This document shows positions 24,359 through 34,441 of a stretch of 64,000 bases of DNA, piece by piece. Source of the stretch: Sphingobacterium prati (GTDB lineage Bacteria; Bacteroidota; Bacteroidia; Sphingobacteriales; Sphingobacteriaceae). The notes beneath the pieces are model-generated. The model worked only from the letters and a program-made list of their open reading frames with translations, was not told the origin of the DNA and searched no databases. The stretch spans positions 1 to 64,000 of the forward strand of contig NZ_JABJWY010000038.1 of assembly GCF_013167215.1 (NCBI RefSeq). Direction: 5' to 3'. Position 1 is the first letter of the stretch. The number at the start of each line of letters is the position of its first letter. The position numbers and the translations under genes are program-made.

Positions 24359-24763
24359 AGTACCTTTTAGCGTATTTAAATGGATTTGGCGAATATTTGA
24401 CATTCAGGTTTAATAGGGAAGCGGAAGTAGATTGAAGGGGGCTAGCGGAATCTTTTTTGTAACAAAAGTATCGTGCAAATACTTAGTGTAATAATTACAA
24501 TAACTTGATTTATAGTGTTTTGTAATTTAAATAAGAATTTTCTTTTTTTTTACATTTATTATTCTTTACATTTATTTAACAGATTTTAACATTTCTGTGA
24601 ATAACCAAACTAAAGAAAAAATGATGACCAAAAAGGGCTCGCAGCTGGTGACGATGCATATTGTTTCCACTGGAGTCGAATGACCAACAACTTAAAAACC
24701 AATATCAACTAATACAAACAGGGAATAAACATAAATTTTTTTAAACCACCTATTTATAAAATT
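24359..24763. other. long leader region upstream of the SusC gene, with a possible uORF
   Basis: About 405 bp separate mqnC from the SusC-like gene. The left half is AT-rich. At 24621-24683 there is a 20-codon frame (ATG ATG ... GTCGAATGA) preceded by AAAGAAAAA, which could be a leader peptide; its base composition is richer in GC than the surroundings. No TAnnTTTG box or sigma-ECF-type element was recognised. Confidence 0.35.
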
Positions 24764-27700
24764 ATGATGAAAAAAACGGACCAAAAATGCTGTTTTGATC
24801 TCCTATTGGGCCAAAAGTTCAATAAGAGTTTTCTGCTGATGAGTTCTCTTCTCATTACAGGAGGAATGACCACTCAAGTGTCAGCCAATGGAGTTGTTGC
24901 CCATGGTAGAGTTGAGGTCGTTTCGTTAACGAAAACTAAAAGGTTGCAAGAAATACCTATTAAAGGTGTAGTGAAAGATGCTACTACGGGCCAAGCCATC
25001 ACAGGTGTCTCCGTGAAAATCAAGGGAACGAACAAGGGCACATCGACAGACGCAGAAGGTGCATTTACGATCCAGGGAAAGGTCGGTGATGTATTGGTTG
25101 TGAGTTACATTGGTTACTCGAGCTCCGAAGTCACAGTCACGGGAAAGGCTGATTTGACAATTTCCTTAAATTCCTCAGAAGATGCGTTGGAAGAAGTCGT
25201 GGTGACAGGTTATTCGACGCAGCGTAAGAAGGATCTGACAGGATCTGTTGCTGTCGTCAATACAGACCAATTGAAAACTACACCGGCGGCGAGTGCTGTG
25301 GAGTCTTTACAAGGTCGTGCGACGGGGGTTCAAGTTGTGACCGATGGTGCACCTGGTTCGACACCACAGATTAAAATCCGGGGCTATAGTACCATTAATA
25401 ATAACGAACCGCTATATGTGATTGATGGGGTGCCATTTGAAGGTAAATTGAGCTGGCTAAATCAGAATGATATTGAAACAATGCAGGTGCTGAAAGATGC
25501 ATCGGCAGCTTCTATTTATGGATCACGTGCAAATAACGGTGTTGTTATCATTACAACCAAATCGGGGAAATCTGGAAAACCACAAATTAATTTTGATGCT
25601 TATTATGGTGTTCAAGTACCTAATAGTGGCCGTTTTCCAAAAATGTTAAGTCCACAGCAGATTTATGATTTGAATGGCAATAAAGATCCGCTGCCTGAAT
25701 ATTTGCTTGCAGGTGCTGTGTCTGGCAACAAGGTGACACCTGCGGATGCGGATATGTCCAAATACAATTATGCTGACAACAAAGAAGAATTTTATCAAAT
25801 TACGAAAGCGAATAAAGCAGGAACAGACTGGTTTAAAGAATTGAGCCAGAATGCGCCGACACAGTCTTATCAATTAAATGCTGTGGGTGGAGGCGAAAAT
25901 GCTTCGTATGCCGTTTCGGGAGGATATCTTGGCCAAAAAGGAACGGTTATTCATACTGGGTTTGAACGCTTTAATGTACGTTCAAATACGAATTTTTCAG
26001 CTTTTAATAAAAAACTGCGTTTTGGCGAAAATATGCAGTATAGCATGACCAAAGGGCATGGTATAGGTGTCAATACAAACACCGCAGGCGACTATATCGG
26101 TGAGGGCAGTGCGATTGGATTCGCCTACCGTATCAAAAATATTATCCCGGTATATGATGAAGGTGGTAATTTTGCAGGTTCTAGAGGTGGATGGGGAAAT
26201 GGAGAAAACCCTGTAGCGATCGCTTACCGTGCTAAGGATAATATGAACAAAAGCAATTTTTTCTTTGGTAATGCTTTTGGAGAATACGATGTATTAAAGG
26301 GATTAACATTTAGAACAAGCTTTGGCGTCAAATATGAAAATTATTACAATTTAAGTTATACTTATCCAAATCTTGAGTTTACAGAGGGAAGTGCGAACAG
26401 CGCCTCTTCGGAGACTTCAGGTTATAATACAGAATGGACCTGGACAAATACATTGAACTATAAGGCTAATTTTAATGATGCCCATAGCTTAAATGTGCTA
26501 TTAGGAACAGAAGCAATCGATAATACTTATCGGCAGGTACAAGGAAACGGTAATGGATACTTCATCACAAATACCACAGATTTCTTTTATGTGAGCCAGG
26601 CTTCCAAGAATTCGGCTTCAAGTGAAGGGGCCTTGGGATCATTATTCTCCATTTTTGGTAAAGTAGATTATTCTTATAAAGACCGATATATTTTAAGTGG
26701 AACAGTCCGTAGAGACGGTTCTTCAAATTTTGGCTCGAAAAATAAGTACGGTACTTTTCCTGGTGTGAGTGGCGCCTGGAGGGTGTCGCAAGAAGAGTTT
26801 ATGAAGAATGTAAGCTGGTTAAGTGACCTGAAATTGAGAGCAGGATATGGTATTACTGGTAATCAACGCATTCCATCTTATCAATATTTAAAACGTTATG
26901 CAACTTCTATTAATTCTGCTTCTTATCCGATAAATACTGATCTTGTAAGTGGTCTATGGATCAGTGATTATCAAAATGAGAATGTAAAATGGGAACAGGT
27001 TGCTTCGCTAAACCTTGGATTGGATTTTTCGATTTTGCAAGGAAGAATTGATGGTGCTTTTGACTGGTATAACAAGAAAACTTCAGACATGTTATTTGCA
27101 TTGCCATTGCCGGCAACAGCTGTTGGCCGAGCAGCCTCTCCTTATGTAAATATTGGGGATATGCAAAACAAAGGGGTGGAGTTCTCGTTGAATTATCACC
27201 ATAAACAAACGGATCCGAACAAGCTAAACTTTGATATTGGCGCAAATATTTCAAGAAACAAAAATACGATTGTTGGTCTGGCACCCGGTATCAATGATGT
27301 GGTGTATGGAGCTTTTAGAAGTATGGAAACCTCTATCTTGAGAAAAGGACAGCCTTTCGGCGCATTTTATGGATTTAAGGTTGCTGGGATCTACCAAAAC
27401 GAAGCGGAATTGAAGCAATATCCTTCTTATGAAAAAGCCCGTGTTGGAGGTTTTAGGTTTGAAGATGTGAATGGAGACGGAATCATTGATGCAAAAGATA
27501 ATACCGTTATCGGAAGTCCGCATCCGGATTTTACGTATTCCCTTAATATCAACGCTAATTACAGAAACTTCGACATCATGATGTATTTCTATGGCTCAAA
27601 AGGAAACGAGAATTATGAGGCAACACGTTACTTTACGGATTTTGGCGTGTTTGATGGTCAAAAGAGCGTACGTGTATTGGATGCGTGGAGCACCAGCAAT

Positions 27701-28033
27701 ACATCAAGTTTAATTCCATCACAGACAAAAGAAGAAGTATCGGCCAATGAGTATGCGTCTTCAAGTTATTTCGTGCAGGATGCCAGCTTCTTTAAAATGA
27801 AAAACTTACAGATTGGTTATAATTTTTCTACAGATAAACTCTTTGGCGCGAATACAGGTGTGAAAAAATTAAGGGCTTATGTCGGAGTAACAAATCTATT
27901 CACCATCACAAAATATGAAGGTCTAGACCCTGAGGTATCGGCAACACCTTCGGATTATCCGGCATTGGGGGTTGATTTTGGGGTGTACCCACAATCTAGA
28001 CAATATATGTTGGGCGTAAGTTTAGGTTTTTAA
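24764..28033 (+). CDS. SusC/RagA family TonB-linked outer membrane protein
   Basis: The 1089-residue protein is a SusC-type TonB-dependent transporter that imports ligands captured by its SusD partner. After a signal sequence (to about residue 42) comes a carboxypeptidase-regulatory-like domain (GVVKDATTGQAITGVSVKIKG, with GTSTDAEGAFTI), then the TonB box region EEVVVTGYSTQ, the plug domain (RGRATGVQV, RGYSTINNNEPLYVIDGVP, SIYGSRANNGVVIITTK), and a long beta barrel ending MLGVSLGF with a terminal Phe. The SusD gene follows after 21 bp. The ligand is unknown since no glycoside hydrolase or regulator adjoins the pair. Confidence 0.95.
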   Translation: MMKKTDQKCCFDLLLGQKFNKSFLLMSSLLITGGMTTQVSANGVVAHGRVEVVSLTKTKRLQEIPIKGVVKDATTGQAITGVSVKIKGTNKGTSTDAEGAFTIQGKVGDVLVVSYIGYSSSEVTVTGKADLTISLNSSEDALEEVVVTGYSTQRKKDLTGSVAVVNTDQLKTTPAASAVESLQGRATGVQVVTDGAPGSTPQIKIRGYSTINNNEPLYVIDGVPFEGKLSWLNQNDIETMQVLKDASAASIYGSRANNGVVIITTKSGKSGKPQINFDAYYGVQVPNSGRFPKMLSPQQIYDLNGNKDPLPEYLLAGAVSGNKVTPADADMSKYNYADNKEEFYQITKANKAGTDWFKELSQNAPTQSYQLNAVGGGENASYAVSGGYLGQKGTVIHTGFERFNVRSNTNFSAFNKKLRFGENMQYSMTKGHGIGVNTNTAGDYIGEGSAIGFAYRIKNIIPVYDEGGNFAGSRGGWGNGENPVAIAYRAKDNMNKSNFFFGNAFGEYDVLKGLTFRTSFGVKYENYYNLSYTYPNLEFTEGSANSASSETSGYNTEWTWTNTLNYKANFNDAHSLNVLLGTEAIDNTYRQVQGNGNGYFITNTTDFFYVSQASKNSASSEGALGSLFSIFGKVDYSYKDRYILSGTVRRDGSSNFGSKNKYGTFPGVSGAWRVSQEEFMKNVSWLSDLKLRAGYGITGNQRIPSYQYLKRYATSINSASYPINTDLVSGLWISDYQNENVKWEQVASLNLGLDFSILQGRIDGAFDWYNKKTSDMLFALPLPATAVGRAASPYVNIGDMQNKGVEFSLNYHHKQTDPNKLNFDIGANISRNKNTIVGLAPGINDVVYGAFRSMETSILRKGQPFGAFYGFKVAGIYQNEAELKQYPSYEKARVGGFRFEDVNGDGIIDAKDNTVIGSPHPDFTYSLNINANYRNFDIMMYFYGSKGNENYEATRYFTDFGVFDGQKSVRVLDAWSTSNTSSLIPSQTKEEVSANEYASSSYFVQDASFFKMKNLQIGYNFSTDKLFGANTGVKKLRAYVGVTNLFTITKYEGLDPEVSATPSDYPALGVDFGVYPQSRQYMLGVSLGF

Positions 28034-28054
28034 CGAAATTATAAAGCAATTAAA

Positions 28055-29791
28055 ATGAAAAAGAGAACTATTCTATTATACAGTCTGTTAGGACTGACAA
28101 CTTTAGGCATATTTGGATGCAGTAAAGGGTTTTTGGAAAAAAATCCTCAAGGCGAATTAATCGAAGAACAAATTGAGGGTAAGAAAGGTGTAGAGGCAAC
28201 TTTGATCGGGGCTTATGGGATTATGAACGGTAATATAAACGGTACTTGGGGGAACTATGGCTCAGCACCAAGCCAATGGATCTTTGGAGAAATAACGTCC
28301 GATAATGCGCACAAGGGATCGGTGATCACCGATCAGCCGAATATGAATATGATCGAATCGTTTACCACAATCTCCTCTAACGACAACTTGAGCACAATGT
28401 GGCAGGTGTATTATGAAGGGATACTCCGGGCCAATACAACACTCCGCTTATTGAAGGAGGATCAAGATGGCAGCAAAACGATTAAAGCTGATCGTGCAAA
28501 GGAAATAGAAGGTGAAGCCAAAATGCTACGCGCTCACTATTACTTCTTTCTGTGGCGTATATTTAAAAACATTCCTTATGTAGATGAAAATACCAGTATC
28601 GATGATGCAAAGGTTGTCAAAAATGACAAAGATGTACAGCCCATGATTGAAAACGATCTTAAGATTGCGATAGCTAATTTGCCTGATACGAAGATCAATG
28701 GTGAAGGCGGAAGGGTGGATCAGCGCATTGCAAAAGCATATTTAGGAAAATTATACCTTTATCAAAAAAAATATGCTGAAGCTTTAGTATTATTTAAAGA
28801 AGTCATCGGTAGCAGGGATATCACGACAATGCCTTTCCAAGATAATTACGATGTGAATAAGGAAAATGGTCCTGAGGCTCTTTTGGTAGCGAAACATGCT
28901 ATAAATCCAGATGGTGGCGGCGATAATGCCAATGTAGGAGATATGCTGGGCGGATTGAATGGAACGAACCCAGTCGGTTGTTGTGGTTTCTACCAACCTT
29001 CCATTGATCTTGTTAACGCGTATAAAGTAGATGCAAATGGTCTTCCGATGTTAGATGAGTCTTATCGTAATAATCCTTATACGTCTGATATCCTACTGAC
29101 TGACAAGACCGCAATTGCGAATTATAAATTAGATTTAAATTTAAAATTTGATCCGCGTCTTGATTACACAGTAGGCCGTCGTGGTGTTAACTTTTTGGAT
29201 TATGGAGTGTTTCCGGGGGATGCCTGGTTGCGTCCAGAAGAGGGTAGTCGCCCGCACGGAGGTCCATTTACAGGTATAAAGACAATGATTCCAAAGAGCC
29301 AGCATGCTGCACATACTCAGGCAGGAGCAGCCTATGTTACTGATTTGGATGTGAATATCATGCGTTTGGCCGATGTGATTCTGATGGCTGCGGAATGTGA
29401 AGTTGAACTTGGTAATCTTCCCAATGCTTTAAAATATGTCAATTCAATTCGTCTGCGCGCCGCAAAATTGCCAGCGAAATTGACAGAAAAGGGAGTGCCA
29501 GCTGCGAAGTATGAGGTAAAACCTTACCTGGCGTTCACAAGTGTAGATCAGGCGCGCAAAGCTGTTCGTTTTGAAAGAAGGTTGGAACTTGCCATGGAAG
29601 GGCATCGTTTTTTTGATTTAGTACGTTGGGGCATAGCGAAAGACGTTATTGCAAATTACGCAAAATTCGAGGGCGGTATTCTCCCTGTCTTTAAGAGCAA
29701 AGCGTATGCGGATAAAAATGCTTATTTCCCAATTCCACAAGAGGAAATCAATAAAAGCAATGGCAGCCTTACCCAAAACCCAGGCTACTAA
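28055..29791 (+). CDS. SusD/RagB family nutrient-binding lipoprotein
   Basis: The 578-residue lipoprotein has a signal peptide with lipobox cysteine at residue 22 (LGIFGC) and is expected on the outer leaflet of the outer membrane. The TPR-type helical core carries NTTLRLLKE and AKMLRAHYYFFLWRIFKNIPYV, and the C-terminal FERRLELAMEGHRFFDLVRWG plus FPIPQEEINKSNG are the family signatures. It forms a lid over the SusC partner encoded just upstream. The binding specificity cannot be told. Confidence 0.95.
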   Translation: MKKRTILLYSLLGLTTLGIFGCSKGFLEKNPQGELIEEQIEGKKGVEATLIGAYGIMNGNINGTWGNYGSAPSQWIFGEITSDNAHKGSVITDQPNMNMIESFTTISSNDNLSTMWQVYYEGILRANTTLRLLKEDQDGSKTIKADRAKEIEGEAKMLRAHYYFFLWRIFKNIPYVDENTSIDDAKVVKNDKDVQPMIENDLKIAIANLPDTKINGEGGRVDQRIAKAYLGKLYLYQKKYAEALVLFKEVIGSRDITTMPFQDNYDVNKENGPEALLVAKHAINPDGGGDNANVGDMLGGLNGTNPVGCCGFYQPSIDLVNAYKVDANGLPMLDESYRNNPYTSDILLTDKTAIANYKLDLNLKFDPRLDYTVGRRGVNFLDYGVFPGDAWLRPEEGSRPHGGPFTGIKTMIPKSQHAAHTQAGAAYVTDLDVNIMRLADVILMAAECEVELGNLPNALKYVNSIRLRAAKLPAKLTEKGVPAAKYEVKPYLAFTSVDQARKAVRFERRLELAMEGHRFFDLVRWGIAKDVIANYAKFEGGILPVFKSKAYADKNAYFPIPQEEINKSNGSLTQNPGY

Positions 29792-29808
29792 TAGTTGATA
29801 TAAATAAT

Positions 29809-29845
29809 GCAAAAGGAGGAATTAATTTCCTCCTTTTGCCGTTTT
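29809..29845 (+). terminator. terminator of the SusCD unit
   Basis: GCAAAAGGAGGAA and TTCCTCCTTTTGC form a 13-bp perfect stem, followed by CGTTTTT. Confidence 0.85.
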
Positions 29846-29902
29846 TAGTGATTTGTATCTGAATTTTGGCAATAGGAGAAAAGGAGTTGCTGCTCTTTTT
29901 TG

Positions 29903-29910
29903 TATGTTTG
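29903..29910 (+). promoter_or_regulatory. -7 box of dacB, 5 nt before the ATG
   Basis: TATGTTTG fits TAnnTTTG and lies 5 nt before the dacB ATG, leaving almost no leader. Confidence 0.5.
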
Positions 29911-29915
29911 AACCA

Positions 29916-31235
29916 ATGAAAAAATTTCTGCGCGCGATATTACTGCTTTGGCTTGTCCTATTTTCTACCCGCATCGTAAAGTCACAAGATTTTGAAGACG
30001 TCTACCGGATGCTTCAGGAATCCAAAATATTGAATGATCATTTTTATGGATTTTCATTATATGATTTAACGGCAAATAAGTTTGTCATGGATGTCAATGG
30101 CAATAAACATTTTACGCCAGCTTCGAATACGAAAATGTACACGACTTATGCGGCACTGGAACTTTTGGGAGACTCCATACCCGGGTTGGAATATGTCGAA
30201 CGCGGGGATTCTTTATTGATTTGGGGTACTGGGGACCCGACTTTTTTGCATAATCGCCTGGATACACGGGTGGTGTTTAATTTTTTAAAAAAAACGAATA
30301 AGACCATCTACCTGGTGCCCGGGACGATGAAAAATAAGTTCTATGCCCATGGTTGGGCTATGGAAGATTTTGAGGCATATTATCAGCCTGAAATAAGTAC
30401 CTTTCCGATCTATGGAAATGTGGTTACTTTTCGTCAAAAGGGATACAATTATTTAAATACTTCTCCAACAAGTTTTCAAAAGGATCTGGATTTTTTACCT
30501 GAGCCTAAAGCTGGTGATTTTGAGCTTTCACGCTCATTTCGGAGCAATTCTTTCTGGATGTCAAAACGGCCCGTACCAAATGATTACGTCAATGAGGTGC
30601 CATTTATCTATTCGGATAGTTTATTTGTGAAACTATTGTCAGATACCTTAGGTAAGAAGGTGGGGCTACTAAATTATAAAAAGCCAAATGATACAAAAAT
30701 AGTGTACTCAGGAGAGACCAAAAACCTTATTCGCGAAATGATGTTGCCAAGTGATAATTTTATTGCTGAGCAATTTTTGATGATGTGCTCGTGGAAACAA
30801 TTTGGCCAGTTCGATACCTATCTGGTTCGGGACTGGATGAAAAATAAGGTCTACACCTTTTTTTCGGATGAAGTAGCGATTTTCGATGGGTCGGGATTAT
30901 CTTCGTATAACAAAGTCACGCCGCAGAATAACATTGATCTTCTGGTTCTTTTGAAGAATAAAATACCTGATGAGCAGCAGCGTTTTCGAATGTTTCCCGC
31001 GGGTGGAGTGGATGGTACATTGAAACGAACCTACAGTAAAGACCAAGGTGTACCTTTTGTATTCGCAAAAACCGGAACAATCACGTCAGTGTATAATCAG
31101 AGTGGTTATCTGATCACAAGATCTGGGCGCCGGCTTGCTTTCTCTTTTATGAATAATAATTATATTGATGATCGAGCAGCTGCAATTCGTAAGGAAATGG
31201 CTAAAATAATTACTTATATTCGTCAAACTTATTAA
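29916..31235 (+). CDS. dacB: D-alanyl-D-alanine carboxypeptidase/endopeptidase (PBP4 type, peptidase S13)
   Basis: The 439-residue protein has a signal peptide (residues 1-24) and a penicillin-binding domain of the S13 family. Active-site motifs are SNTK (Ser70, Lys73), SDN and KTG (AKTGTITSVYN near the C-terminus). It trims peptidoglycan peptides in the periplasm. I use the ATG at 29916: the longer open frame beginning at 29853 adds 21 residues without a signal and crosses the promoter-like box. It begins a run with the UMF1 transporter and LutA-like genes, each about 10-20 bp apart. Confidence 0.9.
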   Translation: MKKFLRAILLLWLVLFSTRIVKSQDFEDVYRMLQESKILNDHFYGFSLYDLTANKFVMDVNGNKHFTPASNTKMYTTYAALELLGDSIPGLEYVERGDSLLIWGTGDPTFLHNRLDTRVVFNFLKKTNKTIYLVPGTMKNKFYAHGWAMEDFEAYYQPEISTFPIYGNVVTFRQKGYNYLNTSPTSFQKDLDFLPEPKAGDFELSRSFRSNSFWMSKRPVPNDYVNEVPFIYSDSLFVKLLSDTLGKKVGLLNYKKPNDTKIVYSGETKNLIREMMLPSDNFIAEQFLMMCSWKQFGQFDTYLVRDWMKNKVYTFFSDEVAIFDGSGLSSYNKVTPQNNIDLLVLLKNKIPDEQQRFRMFPAGGVDGTLKRTYSKDQGVPFVFAKTGTITSVYNQSGYLITRSGRRLAFSFMNNNYIDDRAAAIRKEMAKIITYIRQTY

Positions 31236-31245
31236 GCCAATTTAA

Positions 31246-32544
31246 ATGGAAGCAATTGCAAAAAACAATAAAAAACTGATTCGTTCCTGGGCGATGTTTG
31301 ATTGGGCCAATTCCGCTTACAACCTTGTTATTACCTCCACCATTTTTCCGGTATACTATACCGCAATAACGACGACAAAAGAGCAAGGGGATGTGGTTAA
31401 TTTCTTTGGTTTCGAGATTGTCAATACAGCGCTTTCCAATTTTGCATTGGCTGCCGCTTATCTATTGATGTCATTTTCATTGCCTTTTATATCATCTTAT
31501 GCGGATGCGAAAGGGTTGAAAAAACAAATCATGAAATTCTTTACCTATGTTGGTGCAATTGCGTGCATGTGTCTGTTTTTCTTTAAGCTCGAAACGTTGG
31601 AAATCGGTATTATCTGTTTCGCTTTGGCTGCAATGGGCTACATTGGTGGTGTGTTGTTCAATAATTCTTATTTGCCGCTGCTGGCGACTGTAGATCAACA
31701 AGACCGAGTGAGCGCGCAGGGATTTGCTTTTGGTTACATCGGTTGTGTGACTTTACAGATACTTTGTTTTATTGTGGTCTTAAAACCGGACTGGTTTGGT
31801 ATTACCGATCCATCTTTACCAGCTCGCATATCTTTTCTGATGGTAGGCCTGTGGTGGTTGGGGTTCTCCATGATTCCATTTAAATATTTGCCTAAAATAG
31901 AAGCTACTGGCAATAATGTTGGTAAAAGCTTTGTTCAGAATGTACGTGATGAATTTAGCCATGTCATCCAAAAAATTAGAGATATACCTGAAATCAAACA
32001 ATTTCTACCGGCTTTTTTCTTTTATGCGATCGGCGTGCAGACGCTGATGATCGTTGCTTCGTCATTTGGAGAAAAAATTCTTCATCTAGGCGCTGAGCGA
32101 CTTATAGCAACCATTCTTTTAATCCAACTTGTCGCAATATTAGGGGCATTTTTGATGTCATACCTGTCGAAGCTTTTTGGAAATATTAAGGTGTTGATCG
32201 TCGTTGTGATGATCTGGATAGCAATTTGCATTGCAGCATTTTACCTGTCCACGCCAATGCAGTTTTACATTATTGCCGCATTGGTTGGTTTGGTAATGGG
32301 CGGAATCCAGTCTTTGTCGAGATCAACTTATTCTAAATTGATTCCAACGGATATCAAGGATACGACGGCTTTTTTCTCTTTTTATGACGTTACAGAAAAA
32401 GTAGCAATCGTCATTGGCTTGTTTTCCTTCGGTCTGATCGAACAGATTACACATAATATTCGCTACTCTGCATTGATACTTTCTTTATTTTTTGTAATTG
32501 GATTGTTACTTTTGGTACGGATATTAATATCCAATAAATCTTAA
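31246..32544 (+). CDS. UMF1 family (Atg22-like) MFS transporter
   Basis: The 432-residue membrane protein is a major facilitator of the UMF1/Atg22-related branch. The signature SWAMFDWANSAYNLVITSTIF at the N-terminus is diagnostic, and GGIQSLSRSTYSKLIPTDIKDTTAFFSFYDVTEKVAIVIG is the second typical region. About 12 hydrophobic helices are visible. Bacterial members are linked to efflux or amino acid movement, but no substrate is known. It follows dacB after 10 bp. Confidence 0.88.
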   Translation: MEAIAKNNKKLIRSWAMFDWANSAYNLVITSTIFPVYYTAITTTKEQGDVVNFFGFEIVNTALSNFALAAAYLLMSFSLPFISSYADAKGLKKQIMKFFTYVGAIACMCLFFFKLETLEIGIICFALAAMGYIGGVLFNNSYLPLLATVDQQDRVSAQGFAFGYIGCVTLQILCFIVVLKPDWFGITDPSLPARISFLMVGLWWLGFSMIPFKYLPKIEATGNNVGKSFVQNVRDEFSHVIQKIRDIPEIKQFLPAFFFYAIGVQTLMIVASSFGEKILHLGAERLIATILLIQLVAILGAFLMSYLSKLFGNIKVLIVVVMIWIAICIAAFYLSTPMQFYIIAALVGLVMGGIQSLSRSTYSKLIPTDIKDTTAFFSFYDVTEKVAIVIGLFSFGLIEQITHNIRYSALILSLFFVIGLLLLVRILISNKS

Positions 32545-32564
32545 TTTTATTGATTGAATTAAAT

Positions 32565-33293
32565 ATGAAGGTAGAACTTTTTGTTCCTTGTTTTATAGAT
32601 CAGCTTTATCCAGAGACCGCTTTTAATACGATTCGTTTATTGGAAAAAGTAGGTTGTGAAGTGCTTTATAACCCCGATCAGACTTGTTGTGGACAGCCAG
32701 CCTATAATGCTGGTTTTTGGGACGATGCGAAGCAGGTAGGAAAGAAGTTTTTAGAAGATTTTTCGGGCGATCATATCATTATCTCCCCCTCGGCATCTTG
32801 TACCGGTATGGTCAGAAATAGCTATAGTGATCTGTTTGCGAATTCTGCCGATTCTCATCAATGCCATAAAATACAACAACAGGTCATGGAGGTTTCTGAT
32901 TTTTTGGTCAACGTACTGAAAAAGGATTATTTTGGAGCGGAGTTGGAAGGTGTGGGAGTATATCATGACTCTTGTTCAGCGCTGCGCGAGTGTAAAATCA
33001 AGGATGAACCCCGTAAGTTGCTGAGCAAGGTGCTGGGATTGGAAATGCTTGAGGTCAAAGATAGTGAAACCTGTTGCGGTTTTGGTGGAAGTTTTGCAGT
33101 TAAGTTTGAGGGGATATCGGCAGCCATGGCGGAACAGAAAGTCAGGAATGCGATGGCAATGAATGCTGATTATATTATTTCGACAGATTCGTCTTGCTTG
33201 CTGCAGTTGCAAGCCTATATTGATAAACATAAGTTGCCTATCCAGACCATGCACCTTGTTGATGTACTGACTACTGGCTGGGGAAATATATAA
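32565..33293 (+). CDS. lutA: LutA/YkgE-type (Fe-S)-binding oxidoreductase subunit
   Basis: The 242-residue protein has two CCG-type cysteine-rich domains: DQTCCGQPAYNAGF and SETCCGFGGSF, each with companion cysteines (VPCFID, YHDSCSALREC), as in the LutA/YkgE and heterodisulfide reductase family. LutA acts with LutB and LutC in lactate oxidation, but lutB and lutC are not in this window, so the lactate role is an inference. The ATG at 32565 is chosen over a TTG at 32550. It is in an apparent operon with the UMF1 transporter (spacing 20 bp). Confidence 0.85.
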   Translation: MKVELFVPCFIDQLYPETAFNTIRLLEKVGCEVLYNPDQTCCGQPAYNAGFWDDAKQVGKKFLEDFSGDHIIISPSASCTGMVRNSYSDLFANSADSHQCHKIQQQVMEVSDFLVNVLKKDYFGAELEGVGVYHDSCSALRECKIKDEPRKLLSKVLGLEMLEVKDSETCCGFGGSFAVKFEGISAAMAEQKVRNAMAMNADYIISTDSSCLLQLQAYIDKHKLPIQTMHLVDVLTTGWGNI

Positions 33294-33317
33294 ATAATAC
33301 ACTTTAAATCTAAACAT

Positions 33318-34208
33318 ATGAATTCTAGAAGAGATTTTCTTAAAAACCTTGCATTAGCCTCTGCCGGTATGGTATTGGCGCCATCGTTGGAGAGTTTTGC
33401 TGCGGCAAAGAAAGACTGGTTTGACATTTCCTTAGCCGAATGGTCATTGCATAAAACATTATTTAAGGGTGATTTGAACAATTTGGACTTTCCGGTCGTA
33501 GCGGCAAAAAAATATGGTATCTATGGTGTAGAGTATGTCAATCAGTTCTTTAAAGACAAGGCTAATGACAACAATTATCTGACAGAACTCAACATGCGTG
33601 CAAAAGATAATGGTGTAAGGAACGTCTTGATTATGATCGATGGTGAAGGAAATCTTGGTGATGAGGACGAAACTAAAAGAAAACAGGCTGTACAAAATCA
33701 CTATAAATGGATTTCTGCAGCGAATTTTTTGGGTTGTCATGCTATCCGCGTAAATGCTGCAGGTAAGGGGACACCTGATGAAGTCAGCAAACGCGTGGTA
33801 GAGAGCCTGACAACCTTGTCTGATATCGGAAAAAAAGCGGGTATTAGCATCATTGTGGAAAATCACGGCGGTATTTCTTCACACGGTGATTGGTTGGCTA
33901 AAACTTTGAAAGCTGTAGGAAGCAAATATTGTGGTAGCTTACCTGATTTAGGTAATTTCTATGAATACGACCGTTATCAAGGTGTAACTGATCTAATGCC
34001 TTATGCACACGGCGTTAGTGCAAAAACACATGATTTTGATGCCAATGGCAATGAGACTCAGATTGATTATGAGCGCATGCTGAAGATTGTGAAAAAAGCA
34101 AAATTCAAAGGATATGTGGGGATTGAATACGAAGGAACTAAATTGAGTGAAGAGGAGGGCATCTTCGCAACGAAAAAACTATTGGAGCGCTTGCGTCCAT
34201 TGATCTAA
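33318..34208 (+). CDS. Tat-exported sugar phosphate isomerase/epimerase-like TIM barrel protein
   Basis: The 296-residue protein carries a twin-arginine signal (MNSRRDFLKNLALASAGMVL) and a xylose isomerase-like TIM barrel (DISLAEWSLHKTLFKGDLN, GIYGVEYVNQF, IIVENHGGISSHGDWLAKT, GYVGIEYEGTKLS). Residues Glu and His in VENHGG and IEYEG lie at the metal-site strands. The reaction is unknown; secreted members are found in Bacteroidota glycan degradation. It starts 24 bp after lutA and may be its operon's last gene; a strong terminator follows. Confidence 0.85.
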   Translation: MNSRRDFLKNLALASAGMVLAPSLESFAAAKKDWFDISLAEWSLHKTLFKGDLNNLDFPVVAAKKYGIYGVEYVNQFFKDKANDNNYLTELNMRAKDNGVRNVLIMIDGEGNLGDEDETKRKQAVQNHYKWISAANFLGCHAIRVNAAGKGTPDEVSKRVVESLTTLSDIGKKAGISIIVENHGGISSHGDWLAKTLKAVGSKYCGSLPDLGNFYEYDRYQGVTDLMPYAHGVSAKTHDFDANGNETQIDYERMLKIVKKAKFKGYVGIEYEGTKLSEEEGIFATKKLLERLRPLI

Positions 34209-34218
34209 AACAGATAAA

Positions 34219-34257
34219 CAAAGTTCTTTTCATGAGGTTGAAAAGAACTTTGCTTTT
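34219..34257 (+). terminator. terminator after the TIM-barrel gene
   Basis: CAAAGTTCTTTTC and GAAAAGAACTTTG form a 13-bp perfect stem with an 8-nt loop, followed by CTTTTAA. Confidence 0.85.
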
Positions 34258-34441
34258 AACGAGGACTTGTTTTAATAGGAGTTATCCTATGAAACTAGAT
34301 CCAAACTCTTGTCCATATTTGACTTGTAACCGAATCGATGGCCATATGTATTAATCGTATGAAAAGAGAAGTATTTGGGCTGCTAAAAATAGACAAACTG
34401 AATCACACTACCTGATATTGAAAAATAACGATTAGAAAAAC

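Noticed and set aside
24621..24683. Calling the 20-codon frame upstream of SusC a gene
   Set aside because: It has no conservation evidence and is too short; it is reported only as part of the intergenic region and as a low-interest observation.
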